Of a stretch of DNA of 64,000 bases, positions 23,224 through 35,400 are shown piece by piece; within the stretch, counting starts at the first letter, position 1, and each line of letters begins with the position of its first letter. The notes beneath the pieces are model-generated. The model was not told the DNA's origin and searched no databases. It was given only the letters and a program-made list of their open reading frames with translations. The stretch comes from Sebastes aleutianus (Eukaryota; Chordata; Actinopteri; Perciformes; Sebastidae), in NCBI GenBank assembly GCA_916700875.1, contig CAKAKS010000060.1:2899334-2963333 (forward strand), given 5' to 3'. The position numbers were made by a program, and so were the translations under genes.

Positions 23224-23257
<34 letters not shown>
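23224..23257 (+). repeat. (CT)n microsatellite
   Basis: This is a pure CT run of 34 bp. Confidence 0.95.
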
Positions 23258-23261
<4 letters not shown>

Positions 23262-23732
23262 TTCTCAAGCTCTCTCGCCCCTCTCTCTCCTTTAGCGTGT
23301 GAGCTGTGGTGATTTACGGTAATTATCCATCGTTGGGTCATCTATCAGGCTGGCCGTTGCTAGGAGATGGAAGCAGCTGCTGCTGGCTGTTGTCTTGTCA
23401 GGGACAGTGCATGTGTGTGTGTGTGTGTATTTGTACATACTTGTGTATGAATGTGTGTGTGTTTTGGGTGAGGGTGATTGCATGTGTTTATACGTGATTG
23501 TGTGTGTGTGTGTATTTACTGGTTAACGTGCGTGTGTGTTCAGGTGAAGCGGTCCATCCTGATGTGGGGATTTAAAAAGCGCAGGTGGCGTCGGAGACGG
23601 AGGGAAGGGAAGGAGTCGACGGATGGAGGGAAGGATTATAGGAGGGAGGGTGAGGGTGGGGTCAGAGGTTGAGAAAGGCCAGGTGGAATTTGAGAGTGTG
23701 TGTTTGGGGGGGGGGGGGGGCTTAAAAGGCAC

Positions 23733-23734
<2 letters not shown>

Positions 23735-23778
<44 letters not shown>

Positions 23779-23878
23779 TAGACAGGGGAGCTGTATGATG
23801 AATGTATCCAGGCAGATGGAAGTTGGAAGAAGTCGGGCCTTGGGGAGTAGTTTTAGTGGCTGTGAAAATTGCAAGATT

Positions 23879-23967
<89 letters not shown>

Positions 23968-23971
23968 TGTG
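23735..23971 (+). repeat. Paired (TG)n microsatellites of 43 and 91 bp
   Basis: TG runs at 23735-23777 and 23881-23971 (one ATG interruption near the end) flank about 100 bp of unique sequence. A G15 run precedes the first and a G11 run follows the second. The longer run is the largest simple array in the window. Confidence 0.97.
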
Positions 23972-24199
23972 GAGGGGGGGGGGGTCTATTTTCTATTGGC
24001 AGGTGATCGTCACACAGATGGGTGCTGGTTCAGATCCCCGCTGAGGGGCCTATTTCTCTCCATTTTGCCGTTGTAATCCACCGTAACCCATTGTGTTGCA
24101 GCCGTCTCGGGTTTCATGATCTACGCACGCCATTCATGTCAGAGCAGACGTGAACGCACGCTGCTCCAACACACACACACACACATTTTAAAGGTCAAC

Positions 24200-24570
24200 G
24201 GCAAAACATTATAGTCTTAACGCTGCATTCAGTGAACATATGAGGGGGCGTTTTCAAAGAAAGTGCAGGGCTTTATCATCACAGCTAACTGGTGACGTGG
24301 AGCTTAGACACGGAGATTGCTGAAACTGTGATATAATAAAGGGACAAAACTGAGAGGACACTATGATAGTAATTACAGTATACAAGCAATCATAATAATT
24401 AGACAATTATGTTGATATGAAAAGTAGTGAAGTAAAAGTAAACAAATATTATAGCCTAAATAGCTAAAATTACAAGCAATAAATAAAATAATTTACTACT
24501 GTTTACTACCTTTAAGAGCTAATTCACAAACTAATTCAATATACAGTTAAAAAATACACACCTTGACTGT
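24200..24570 (+). other. AT-rich intron block
   Basis: The block is AT-rich, with many TAATTA/ATAATT words but low complexity. No gene, splice-bounded exon or element ends were seen. Confidence 0.55.
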
Positions 24571-24714
24571 TTGTGAATCGTCTTGTTGACATTTTTGCGT
24601 CTGAGTAGTTTCACTGAAGTTTTATTTGCTTGGCAGATCTGTAAAAAAAGCAGCTGGATATTTGCCACACGTCCATATGAGCGACGGTAACTGTAAATAC
24701 AACCTCCACTCTCG

Positions 24715-24890
24715 GCTCTCCATACCGGCCTAATTAGCGCCAGTTAGCATTTGTCATTGCGTTTAGGGGTGAAGATTAGGAACACCTCTCAATTAATCTG
24801 CAATCAGCCTGTTTGTTAATTAGCTAACCTGTTCTAAGTGGCCTTCAGGGCTCTTGTGTAATTAGCTAAGCTGCTGGGAAGCAGGTCTGT
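24715..24890 (+). promoter_or_regulatory. Candidate conserved non-coding element (TTAATTAGCTAA repeats)
   Basis: The block contains GGCCTAATTAGCGCC, CTCAATTAATCTG, TTAATTAGCTAACC and GTAATTAGCTAAGC within 175 bp. Two copies of TAATTAGCTAA 60 bp apart, in otherwise unrelated sequence, look like repeated homeodomain sites. This is the densest TAATTA block in the intron. Confidence 0.42.
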
Positions 24891-25948
24891 GTGTTGACAT
24901 TGACCTAAAGCACACAATACACACACACACATATATACTGTATAGGACGCACAGATGTCTCCAGTCGTGGTCAAGAGGGACAAAAACCTCTGGCTTCCAA
25001 TAAATTATACAGAAAAACAAACTGTGTGTTCAGGAAAAACAAATGCTTAAACATGCACACACTTGCTAACATACTTTATTAGTTGTCGCAGGCGTGCCGC
25101 GCTCATCCAAATATACATATTTGCACATCGTCATGCTCGCAGCGCTGATTATTCCTCCGCTCACTCTACAGCAAACCTGCATCCCTCAAAAGCATTCTTA
25201 GAAAAGACAGGAGGGGGAAAAAATACATACTGTACTCCCCGTGCACGTACACTCTTTTGAACATTTCATCCTTTTCAAGTGCAACAACATCCCCACCAAA
25301 ATGAACAGCTTCTCCATTGCTGTGTCGAAGCGTTTTTTCTTTCTCTTGCTCACTTCAAAGCCATTTGTTTACTCTGCTGCCTCCTGACATTGTCTGTGGT
25401 AATTAAAGGAGCGCACTGAAATTTATGGTTTAATTATACAGGCCTTGTTATGCAGAGAAGACCAGGATGGGGCTGATATGCTCAATAAAAATAAATAAAT
25501 TCCATACGGGGTTTATTGAACCCTACGTTTGCAACGGAGGGGTGCAATCGTTCCAGCCACTCAGGTGTGCGTACCGCGTTCATGTGTGTGCATATGCGTG
25601 TATGTTTATTTATGTATTGCCTCGCAGGACAGCAGCAGCAGCAGCTCAGTGTGAGTGGGTGAGAATGAAATTTTAAAAAGAAAAAAAAGCCAGATGAATT
25701 GCAATCGATTGGCGCTGGTTCACCGTATTGATCCGGCAGCATGTTAAAGCCTGCTGTACTCCATGAAGAACACTCAGTCAGTCAGTGTGGGCTCAATACC
25801 CCCCCCCCACACCCCCCGCAACCCCTCATCCACCCCTTCACCAACTAACACACGGCGGGATATACTGCAAATGTCTCCCTGTGTTGTTACTGCATGCATG
25901 TGTAAAAAGCGGATTGTGCTTGCAGCCTCAGCTTCAGTATGCATGAGC

Positions 25949-26004
25949 GTGTGTGTGTTGGTGTGTGTGTGTGTGTGTGTTGGTGTGTGTGTGTGTGTGT
26001 GTGT
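25949..26004 (+). repeat. (TG)n microsatellite
   Basis: The TG array has two TTGG interruptions. Confidence 0.95.
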
Positions 26005-26151
26005 GACTCGGGTTTCGTGCATGCACAGTAATGGAGAGTGATCTTGGCTGTGGCCCACAAGCTGCTTCTCTGAACTGATCTTTGAGTTGGGTATAAATAG
26101 CGCTTGCTCTATAAATAAAACAGCAGCACCTTTCACACTCACTCTCTCTCA

Positions 26152-26157
<6 letters not shown>

Positions 26158-26182
<25 letters not shown>

Positions 26183-26204
26183 GCAAACACACACACACAC
26201 ACAC
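26158..26204 (+). repeat. (CA)n microsatellite
   Basis: The CA array has one GCAAA interruption. With the TG array 150 bp upstream it forms an inverted pair that could fold in RNA. Confidence 0.95.
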
Positions 26205-26479
26205 TCAAACCTGCCCACATGCCTCTTGGATCTTACACCTGCCCGTATACAATCACATGTACAAATCCCATCAATCCATATCTGATTTTTCTGCATGGAG
26301 GTCAGATAGAAGGATGTCTGTGGGACGTATTGACATATTTACATGAGAGCATGACCTGTAGCAGCTTAGCACCGGCTACCTGCTTGACCTCTGACCCCGC
26401 CTTGCTTAACAGAACAATAATGCATCGATCTGTACTGTGCACATTTTGGTATTTAGCTTTTATTCAAAGGGCCTTGTAG

Positions 26480-27760
26480 CACGAGAAAGTAGATGATCGA
26501 TATCTCCCCAAAATGGTGATAAAACAGCATTAGCCGATAAAGACATTGAACCTGAACCTCTTCAGTCCTGGAAGATTTTGTCCCATCTGCGTCTGGCCAG
26601 TATAGTTGTTGAGAAATGGACTACAGACTGGTAGGATCGCCATCCTGCTTGCAAAGGCAAAACCCACTAACAAACTGCTCTCTAACAGAGCGGCGCTGTG
26701 ACTTTACATAATGCTACCGGCCAACTGTAACTCAACACGACTTCAAGTGTTTGCACGGAGCCCCAGCGCAAACGATCACCGGAAAGGCTGCTGGTTGACT
26801 CGATGAATATCAATAATACAGAATTTCACCCGCTAATCCTGTTTGCACAGCACTTATTCACATTCACTCCACTTTCTACGTCAGTCCATTATGTAGCTGT
26901 GTGTCTCAAGAACAACATGTCCCATCCGCCTGCTGTCTGCTGAGCTCAACTCAGGCTAGGAGTGTTTTGAAATGGGGTGGAGGAGGGGGTTGGGGGGTGG
27001 GGGGGAGTGGTGGGAGATAAATTGGTACAGCGAGCTGGAATGCTGCAGCAGTTATTTAAGGCCCTGTAGGTGCTGCCTAGGCCATATGCTCCCATTATTC
27101 CGCTTGGGAGGGGCCCATGTGGGCATGTGAGCAAGGCTGGAGAGAGGAGGAGGAGGAGGAGGAGGAGGGTGGGAGAAAAAGAGAAAAGAGGGGGGTGATG
27201 GAGGGAAGTGAAGGGAGAAAGGTAGCTGAGGAGGAATTATTTTAAGGAGAGCCCCCCTATCAAGCCTTCGGAGGAATTTTGAAGAACGGGATACCTGGAG
27301 AAGCCTGAGACGAGATGAGAACGAATTAGCTTCCAAAGTAAATGATCGCCTTCACCCTCAATATCCGGCTCTCTCGCCGTCGTCTTTGCATAATTCATCT
27401 CGTCAAATTTTGAGGTGTGACAGAGTATAATTCATGAACTGCTGAACTTTTCAGGTTGATAGCTTTTTTTCTTTGGGTTTAGGGCTTCTCAATCATTTTC
27501 ACATCATGGAGCTGCACTTAATAAGATTCTGCACGGCGCGCCTCCTCACGGGTGATTGTTTGGTTGCTTGTTGATTTTTCAACAACTCAATGCAACTGAA
27601 ATTTTTTTGTAGCAGTGAGAATGAAATATGATGAGGGTAATATCAAGTAAATGGTGAGAATAAACTTCAAAACCTGGATCCCCAAACTTATCTTTTCTCC
27701 TGCAGAGAGCTTAATATCTGTGTGTTAAGAAAACAAGGCCCAGACGCAGCTTTGTTATTG
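26480..27760 (+). other. Intron segment without recognised features
   Basis: The sequence is mixed and unique, with a (GGA)n tract at 27147-27168 and G-rich stretches at 26970-27010. A complex, possibly constrained stretch lies near 27300-27560. I see no gene or transposon here. Confidence 0.5.
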
Positions 27761-27769
27761 GCTTCATAT

Positions 27770-27825
27770 CTCTCTCTCTCTCTCTCTCTCCCTCTCTCCC
27801 TCTCTCCCTCTCTCCCTCTCTCTCC
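27770..27825 (+). repeat. (CT)n / (CCCTCTCT)n microsatellite
   Basis: A CT run passes into about four CCCTCTCT units. Confidence 0.93.
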
Positions 27826-29559
27826 TCTTCTTCCCCTTATCTGTACAGTCTCTTGTCAAACTGAGGCCTGTGTTCCTGATCAGGGCATTGCTCTCATGTT
27901 AGCCGCTTCACGGGAAGCACATCCCAGCATTCCCTCTGACACGCCGGCAGCAGCATTACCATAATTGGCTTTTCTACATGACGGGACAGAGGAAATAATA
28001 ATGTCATTTTATTTACAGCCCTCTTGTCCCGGTCCGAGAGCTATCACCCCTCCTCCTCCTCCCTCCTCCCTCCTCCATCCCTCCTCACCGCAGCACTCTT
28101 CCTCCTCTCCGCACATACACTGACATACACCCCTCCTTCTCCCCCCCCCGTCCTCCTCGTCTATCTCATCTCCCTCTCTCCCACTCTCCCTGTGCGGGGC
28201 GCGAGTCTCGTTCTGCCACGGCGTGTAGGTCAAGCGATGGCTTTTTGATCAGCTCCTGTCCAAAGCCATCAGGGTTGAGAGGCACGTAATGGAGAGCGGG
28301 GTGACAAACAGAATCTGGGGAAGGAATAAGACTGCCAGTTTCCTATTAGGGCCCGGCCTAAACGGCCTCTGCCCCCCACCCCACCCACCACCTACCCCCC
28401 CACACCCATTCTCTGCTGCGAACCCACTCCTACACTGCCTAAATCACATGAGTGAAGGGGCCCGTGATTGGACATTAGTGCCGCAAATGACTGCCGTGAT
28501 TGCCCCCTCTTCCCAAACTCACATCAAATAAATAAAGAAATGTGTGTAAATAAATAGAAGGAGGGGTGTTGGAGGAATGGGGCTGGTGGTGGAGGTGGTG
28601 GTGGTGGAGAGGGGAGGCTGACTGGTTTCATCCCCTTCTTTTTCCTCTCTCTCTCGTTTCATCGCCTCTCTGCCTTTCTTATCTGGTTTGTTTGGCTTTG
28701 ACATCGGCCAAATGGTGAAGCTCCGCGAGCCTGACAGAGAGTTTTATTGATTTAACAACCAGCAGACTCTCAGCGAAGCAAAGGGAGAAGGCAAAAAAAA
28801 ATAAAAAATGGGGAAGGGCGGAGAAAGATAGCAAAGTTTTGAAAAGGAGTGATATGTTTCTGCTTTGCTCCCTGCCAAAACACTGACGTGTCCGTCGGTT
28901 ATATTTCATTCGGTATCGTTTACAAAAATCAAGTCATACACAAAATCTCAGGCCGCGTGTGAGGGGGGGATGTTTTCAAGATGATCTGTGCTTAGGTCGA
29001 TCATGTTGTCCCATGTTGAGGCAGGATACGGGGCGTTCACCACGGTCTCCTCATCAGGAAAACATCATATCAAAGTGTCGTCTGATCCGCACAACAGGAC
29101 TCAGCACACCCTCGGCTCTGGTCTCTGAGAGCTAGTGCTAAATGCACAAACCTGATCACAAATGCAAAATCTGTAATGATGTGTAGCATTCTTTAATCTT
29201 CATATATAAGGTACAAATCAGAATAAAGGGTGCTTAATGCACACTTTAAAAAGTGGTAGTCCTTCTGGAACTCTCTCACTGAGAGATGAGAACAAAACAC
29301 ACGCTTCAGCTCTCATCTCTAATCACATAAAGGTCCGTCGCCCAAACTGTATTTTGTAGCCTGAGACATGAAAACCTTTGATACCACCTCCTTTACAGCA
29401 CCATAAAGTGTGTATGTCAATCCATTTGTGCATTATGCATTTTTAAAAAGGCTCTTTGTAACATCCAAAGGGGCTACTACAAACCATTTTTGGTGCTTAA
29501 CATATTTCAGATCCCTTTTTGTTCACAGTGTATTAACCGTATGTGTAGGTGTTGGGAGA

Positions 29560-29930
29560 TCAGCGCTACACTCCGATGCTAATTCCTGCCTCCTCGGTGT
29601 GTGTTGCTGGTGATCTGGCGTGGCTGGTGGCGGGCTTGATCGCTGCTGCTTCTGACAGTGAGTCTGCGGCGCTATCCTGGCCACGCTGCCGCCTGTCTCC
29701 TTGATGGCGGCACGTCCCCGAGCAAAAGTGACAGGCGCTTTGGCGCCTGTGCAGATGGCCCTGCTCACAGCCATCACCCACTCGGCAAACCAAACCGCCA
29801 GGGACGGCGCGCCGGCCCTGCCCCTTCCCTCCCGAGCCCGCCCCCTTGCCGCTGGTGTTGCTCGGCGTATGCGCGTCCAGGACGAGAGAAGGGGGCTTAA
29901 TCTGGTCCGCCAGTCAGAATCACACATCCT
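29560..29930 (+). promoter_or_regulatory. CpG-dense patch in intron 3' part
   Basis: By hand count there are about 25 CpGs between 29641 and 29920, a density seen elsewhere in the window only near the zadh2 promoter and in the coding exon. It contains a perfect inverted repeat ACAGGCGC-TTTG-GCGCCTGT (29731-29750), GGCGCGCC, and CCCGCCCCC Sp/KLF-type boxes. It lies 2.5 kb before the large tshz1 exon. It could be an intronic CpG island, alternative promoter or enhancer. No splice donor has been assigned to it. Confidence 0.45.
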
Positions 29931-30340
29931 CAAGTTGCGGTGATTGAACAGATAGAGCTTATGTGTAGATTCAGGTTTTAGCATCCTGTCAGAATGGATG
30001 CAGCATCTCAAAGGAGATGGGGGGGTAATTTATTTCAGACTAACCTGAACGCCACGTTTCATCACTAATATTGTACATTTATGGTTTGCGAAAACCGTCC
30101 ACTTGCTGCCTGTGATTTTTACAGATGTCTGTGTCTGCCAGTCTTTTGTCTGTGTGCTTTTGATATCTCCCTCTTTGTTGTTTCCATGACAACATAGCAG
30201 GACAGGCATTGATTGACAGGGATCGTCAAAGGGTTCCCTGGCGACCTGCTCATTGTTGGAAGCCCCTCCCTGCTGCAGTCTGTGTTTTGTCACTCACCCA
30301 GTGATATTTCTGATCTGCTGCTTCTCATTCCTGCTGTCTG

Positions 30341-30407
<67 letters not shown>

Positions 30408-30415
30408 ATGTGTGT

Positions 30416-30458
<43 letters not shown>

Positions 30459-30473
30459 TGTGTGTGTGTGTGT
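30341..30473 (+). repeat. Compound (CT)n-(TG)n microsatellite
   Basis: A short CT run leads into about 115 bp of TG repeats with interruptions GCATG, GCGTGTGCG and CTG. It is 2 kb before the acceptor. Confidence 0.97.
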
Positions 30474-31378
30474 ATTAAGCACTGCCAGCTATCGGGGGGT
30501 TTAGCTATTTTTTGGCTGCAGCCAGCCGTTGTGACTGACTCACATAGGTAATTCCTACTGTATGTTTGCACTGTTCGTGTGGGCTCGTGAAGAATGGACG
30601 TGCGTTCTGCAGGACGCTTTGTATATTAAATGGCTGATATGTATTGATAGCCTCCTGTTCTGGAAGCGGGTTAGTGAGGGGGGAAGGCACTGTAACAGAA
30701 GACACTCTGCAGATGTGTTGTAGAGAGTACAGCACATAATGCTAATCTGCTGTGTTAGGGATTTTCAGGAGTTTTAGAAACTGTCTCGGTCTCAGTCTGT
30801 CAGTGGGATTGAAGCGCAGCCAGGTTCTCCTGTAGTGCTCTCATTTCACTGAAATCCTGTCAGGCGTTAGAGGAGTATGTTGCTCATTTGGAGAGGGGTG
30901 TATCAGTAGCACACAGCGAACTCAGACTTATAGGCAATATTATGGTCGGTGGGCTCAGGTTCGCACCGTAAGAGCAAACATGCATGAGCCGCAGAGTGCG
31001 TGGAGTAGGCACGGGGAGGTGAGCGCACGGGCAAACGCGCATTTCGCAAGCAGGCACTTACCGAGGCGCTCACACGCACACACATGCACATCATCATCGC
31101 GCAGTCACAGTCGACGGTGCAGCTGCTCACCTCCCCCACCCCCACCCCCCTCCACCCATCTCCTCTCAGGCAGCAGTAAATGTTGCCAGTGTATATATAT
31201 CAGGTATTATGTCCACTTAGATTATGATATGACAGGTTAGCGTGCCGTTTGAAGCTGACAGCACATCTGTTTCATCAGGAGAGACTGATACTGGCATCTA
31301 GGACACACATCTCACCATGCAGGAAGGAGATAAAGGAAGAAGCTAGGGGGCCGTCTTTCCTGTCTCCCTGCCTCCCTC

Positions 31379-31381
<3 letters not shown>

Positions 31382-31415
<34 letters not shown>
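31382..31415 (+). repeat. (CT)n microsatellite
   Basis: A pure CT run is followed by pyrimidine-rich sequence to about 31550. Confidence 0.93.
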
Positions 31416-31418
<3 letters not shown>

Positions 31419-32360
31419 TTCTCCCTTTTCTCTTACACCCACTCTCCCCGCCCATCAAACCCACCACCTCCTGCTCACTTTTTCTTTCTCCCCCCACATC
31501 TACTTTTCATTCACTTGTTCTCCCCCCTAACCACCTCCTGTCTCTCCTACTTACTGATGCTTGCTGTGTCTTCCCTAGCATGCAAACACACACACACACA
31601 CACATGGTCTAGCCCTCTATCTCATTTGCCTTTTATACATTTTACTAGTAAACCTGTTACAGCTCAGCCTCCTTTAGTTCCCTTTCCTCTTTTAATCTGT
31701 CTTTCTGTTAAGCATTGTCCATGCCATTTTGGATCACAGAGCAGTAGTAGTATGCCCCTGACTCCTTCCTTCAACAATCATTGTGGCATTCTCAATCCAA
31801 GTGCCATTGTTTTGCCAGTTCCTGCCTATTAGCTCAAACGAAAATGACCTTCAGCTCATCAGAGTGGGTGAGAAAAAAGCTGCAATATCTCTGAATTAGT
31901 GTTTTGTTTCTTTCCCTCCCCAATCAGTTGCATAACCTGAACATGTGAGGAGCGGGACTTCACCGACTGGATGAGTGAAAGGCAATAAAGCTTGGGGAAG
32001 AGAGAAAGAAAGAGAAGGGGGGGGTGGGGGGGGGTTGAACATGCAAGCATGCAGCTGGCTAACAAGGCCAAACAGCCAGTCATTTCCTGGGGAACATGAG
32101 GCATGTGTGGAGGAATAGGGAGTTGGGAAGGAAAAGGACAACTGTCAGAAGCTCAGTGATTTATTTTTCCCTCGGAGGCTTTTTTCACCACTGGCTTTCA
32201 GAGCCACATGTGTGTGAGATACACACAAATTCATGCATGCATGCGTACACACTAACATTGGATGAGAGTAAAAGCCTACATTTCCCATCGTTGAGTATTC
32301 ATTCCATGTTATTTTGACAGTGGTCCTGTTGGTCTGCTGTAAATGTTTAATTTCACTGAG

Positions 32361-32425
32361 CTGACCTCTTTTCTCTCTCTTCTCTTCTCCTCCTCTTTTT
32401 TGTCTCTCGCTCTCTTTCTCTCCAG
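32361..32425 (+). promoter_or_regulatory. tshz1: tshz1 branch point, polypyrimidine tract and 3' splice site
   Basis: CTGAC at 32361-32365 fits the branch-point consensus. It is followed by about 58 nt almost free of purines and without an AG until TCTCTCCAG at 32425. Such a long AG-exclusion zone makes the acceptor unambiguous. It joins codon 14 of tshz1. Confidence 0.8.
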
Positions 32426-35400
32426 CGTACATGCCCGAAGATGAGCTCAAGGCAGCCGATCACGATGAGGAAGAGCACCTGCAGGATGACGGCCTCTCAT
32501 TAGACGGCCAGGACACTGAGTTTCTGTGCAACGAGGAAGAGGAAGATGTGGACGGAGGCCAGCCGCCTAGCTACAGAGACTCTCCGCTCAGCAACGGCAC
32601 TAACCCCGACGCTGGATACGGGTCTCCGCTCAGCGACGCCAGCGACCGGCTGACGGACTTCAAGAGCACCTCTTCCAGGGACGGTCAGGAGAGGGATGGC
32701 ACGGCTCTGCCCTTCCGCCCCAACAACGGCCTCTCTTTCCAGGATAGCCTGGCGCAGATGAAAGCCGTCTATGCAAACCTCATCTCAGATGCCTCTTGGT
32801 CCAGCATCACAATGGACATCATGAAAGCTAAGCCTGCTGCAGCCGGCAGTGTCAACAGTGCCCTCACCACTCCGGAGCCCGCCCTTACCGCAACTGTCTC
32901 CACGACTACGACCACAAACAAGAGCAGCGGGGCCAACATGTCTAGCAGTCACCATAACGGCAGGAGCTCCAGCACCGCTGTCAACCACACGGGCAGCACC
33001 GCAAGTGGCCACACTAATGGCACAGCAGCTAGCTCTGTTAGCAGCCACAGCGCAACCAGCTGCAGTGGGAGCAGCAGTGGCGGGGCTAGTAACGGTGTAG
33101 CCTATGACTGGCACCAGGCAGCACTTGCCAAAACTTTTCAGCAGACCCCCTACCACCTTTTACCCGAGCCCAGCCTCTTCAGCACAGTGCAGCTCTACAG
33201 GCAGAACAACAAGCTGTACGGTTCTGTTTTCACTGGTGCAAGCAAGTTCCGCTGCAAAGACTGCAGCGCCGCCTACGACACACTGGTGGGTTTAACGGTC
33301 CACATGAATGAGACGGGCCACTATCGAGATGACAACAAGGACAAAGAGGAGGATCACGGGAAGCGCTGGTCCAAACCGCGCAAGCGTTCCCTGATGGAGA
33401 TGGAGGGCAAAGAGGACGCACAGAAGGTGCTGAAGTGCATGTACTGTGGCCACTCATTCGAGTCCCTGCAAGATCTCAGCGTTCATATGATCAAGACCAA
33501 GCATTACCAGAAAGTGCCTCTCAAAGAACCAGTGCCAGCCTTGGCCACTAAACTGATGCCCAATAAAAAGCGAGCTCTCCATGATGCTATAGTGTCCCCG
33601 TGCTCCCCAGACTCTGTCCATGCTGGTGGTGGTGTATCCCTCGGGGATGTTGGCAAAGACGCAAAATCCGCAGGTAACCCCTACGTTACGCCAAACAACC
33701 GCTACGGCTACCAGAACGGCGCCAGCTACACATGGCAGTTTGAAGCTCGTAAAGCCCAGATCCTCAAATGCATGGAGTGTGGGAGCTCCCATGATACACT
33801 GCAACAGCTGACTGCCCACATGATGGTTACTGGTCACTTTTTGAAGGTTACAAATTCCGCGTCCAAGAAGGGCAAACAGCTGGTGTTTGATCCAGTGGTG
33901 GAAGAGAAGATTCAGTCTATCCCACTGCCGCCGACCACCACCAGACTCCCTGTTCCCAGCGGCGTTAAGTCCCAGCCGGTGTCCCCCGCCCTCTCCTCTG
34001 GCTCAGAGGACAAGAGGGAAGGCGTAGAGGATGAAAAGGTTGACGGTGGTGAGCTAGTGGAGAGAAAAATCAAGGAGGAGAGAGATGACTCGGGCGAGAA
34101 ATCCGAGAACAGAGCCACATCATATAAATACCTTAGAGAAGAAGATCTGGAGGAGGCTCCAAAAGGGGGTTTAGATATTCTTAAATCCCTCGAGAACACG
34201 GTATCCAGTGCCATCAGCAAGGCCCAGACAGGCACACCCACGTGGGGGGGCTACCCTAGCATTCACGCAGCCTACCAGCTCGGGGGCGCCATGAAGAGCT
34301 CTGGTTCTCTTCTACCCCCGATGATCCAGAGTGTCCAGATGCAGCCGATGTTTAACAGCGGGCTACGAGGCCTGGTGACCGACCCCAACTCAGTCATCCA
34401 CTCGCCTCGGAGCCCCTCCTCCCCCACCCCCCTCAGGAGCAACGTCACTGCCATGGAGGAGCTCGTGGAGAAAGTGACGGGGAAAGCTGCCACTGTGAAG
34501 AAAGAGAAGGAGGAGAAGATGGTGAGCTTGGAACGATGCCGGCCCCCGTCGTTAGTAAAATCCCCCTCTCCCGCACTGAGAGAGCAGAGAGAACATTTAA
34601 CGTCTCCAAATGACCTTTCTGTAGGTAAACCGTCTGGTATGAGAAGTAGCAGCCCGGGCAGCATAGATTCAGAGCTCATCTGCAAGAAGGAGCCCAAAGA
34701 GAGCCTAGTAGACGGCCACAACAACCATTCAAAGAACGGCTCGGAGCCGTGCCAATCCCCGGTAACTAACGGCAACAGCCTTGGCATCATCACCGATCAC
34801 TCGCCGGAAAGTCCTTTCATCAACCCTCTCAGTGCACTCCAGTCAATCATGAACACACACCTGGGTAAGGCCTCCAAACCAGTAAGCCCGGCTGCAGACC
34901 CACTATCTATGCTTTACAAAATCAGCAACAGCATGATGGATAAGCCGGCTTTCAACTCAACTCCTCAGGGCAAGCCAGCTGAGCCCATCAACCACTATCA
35001 GCTGTATGAAAGCAGCGACCAGCCCATAGACCTGAGTAAAAGTAAGGCCAGCATTAACAGCAACAATAACAACAGCAGCAGTCTGCTCTTGACCAACAAT
35101 AGTGTAAATGGTAACAAACCGCTCATTTCCCTCCCTGACTCAGTCTCCTCTCCTCTGAGAGAGAACGCTCTGATGGACATTTCTGATATGGTAAAGAACC
35201 TCACCGGGAGGCTGACGCCCAAATCTTCAACTCCCTCGTCCATCTCAGAGAAGTCGGACGCCGACGGCAGCGCATTCGAGGACGCCCTGGACGACCTCTC
35301 CCCAGTGCAAAAGAGGAAAGGGAGGCAATCCAACTGGAACCCCCAGCACCTCCTCATCCTCCAGGCGCAGTTCGTATCCAGCCTGAGGGAGACCTCAGAG

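Larger units (their letters stand above)
2824..32425 (+). other. tshz1: tshz1 intron, 29.6 kb, phase 1
   Basis: The donor is CAG|GTACAAG. The acceptor is preceded by an AG-free pyrimidine tract of about 60 nt ending TCTCTCCAG, with a branch-point-like CTGAC at 32361-32365. A single large intron between a tiny first coding exon and one giant exon is the vertebrate TSHZ gene structure. No other coding exon inside it is supported. Its contents (microsatellites, elements, candidate regulatory blocks) are listed separately. Confidence 0.92.

Noticed and set aside
30213..30571. Long open frames of alternating Val-Cys or Thr-His on both strands
   Set aside because: They are translations of the TG/CA microsatellite. 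The same applies to frames at 18199-18582, 23735-24076, 14087-14800, 25774-26142 and 55767-55982.
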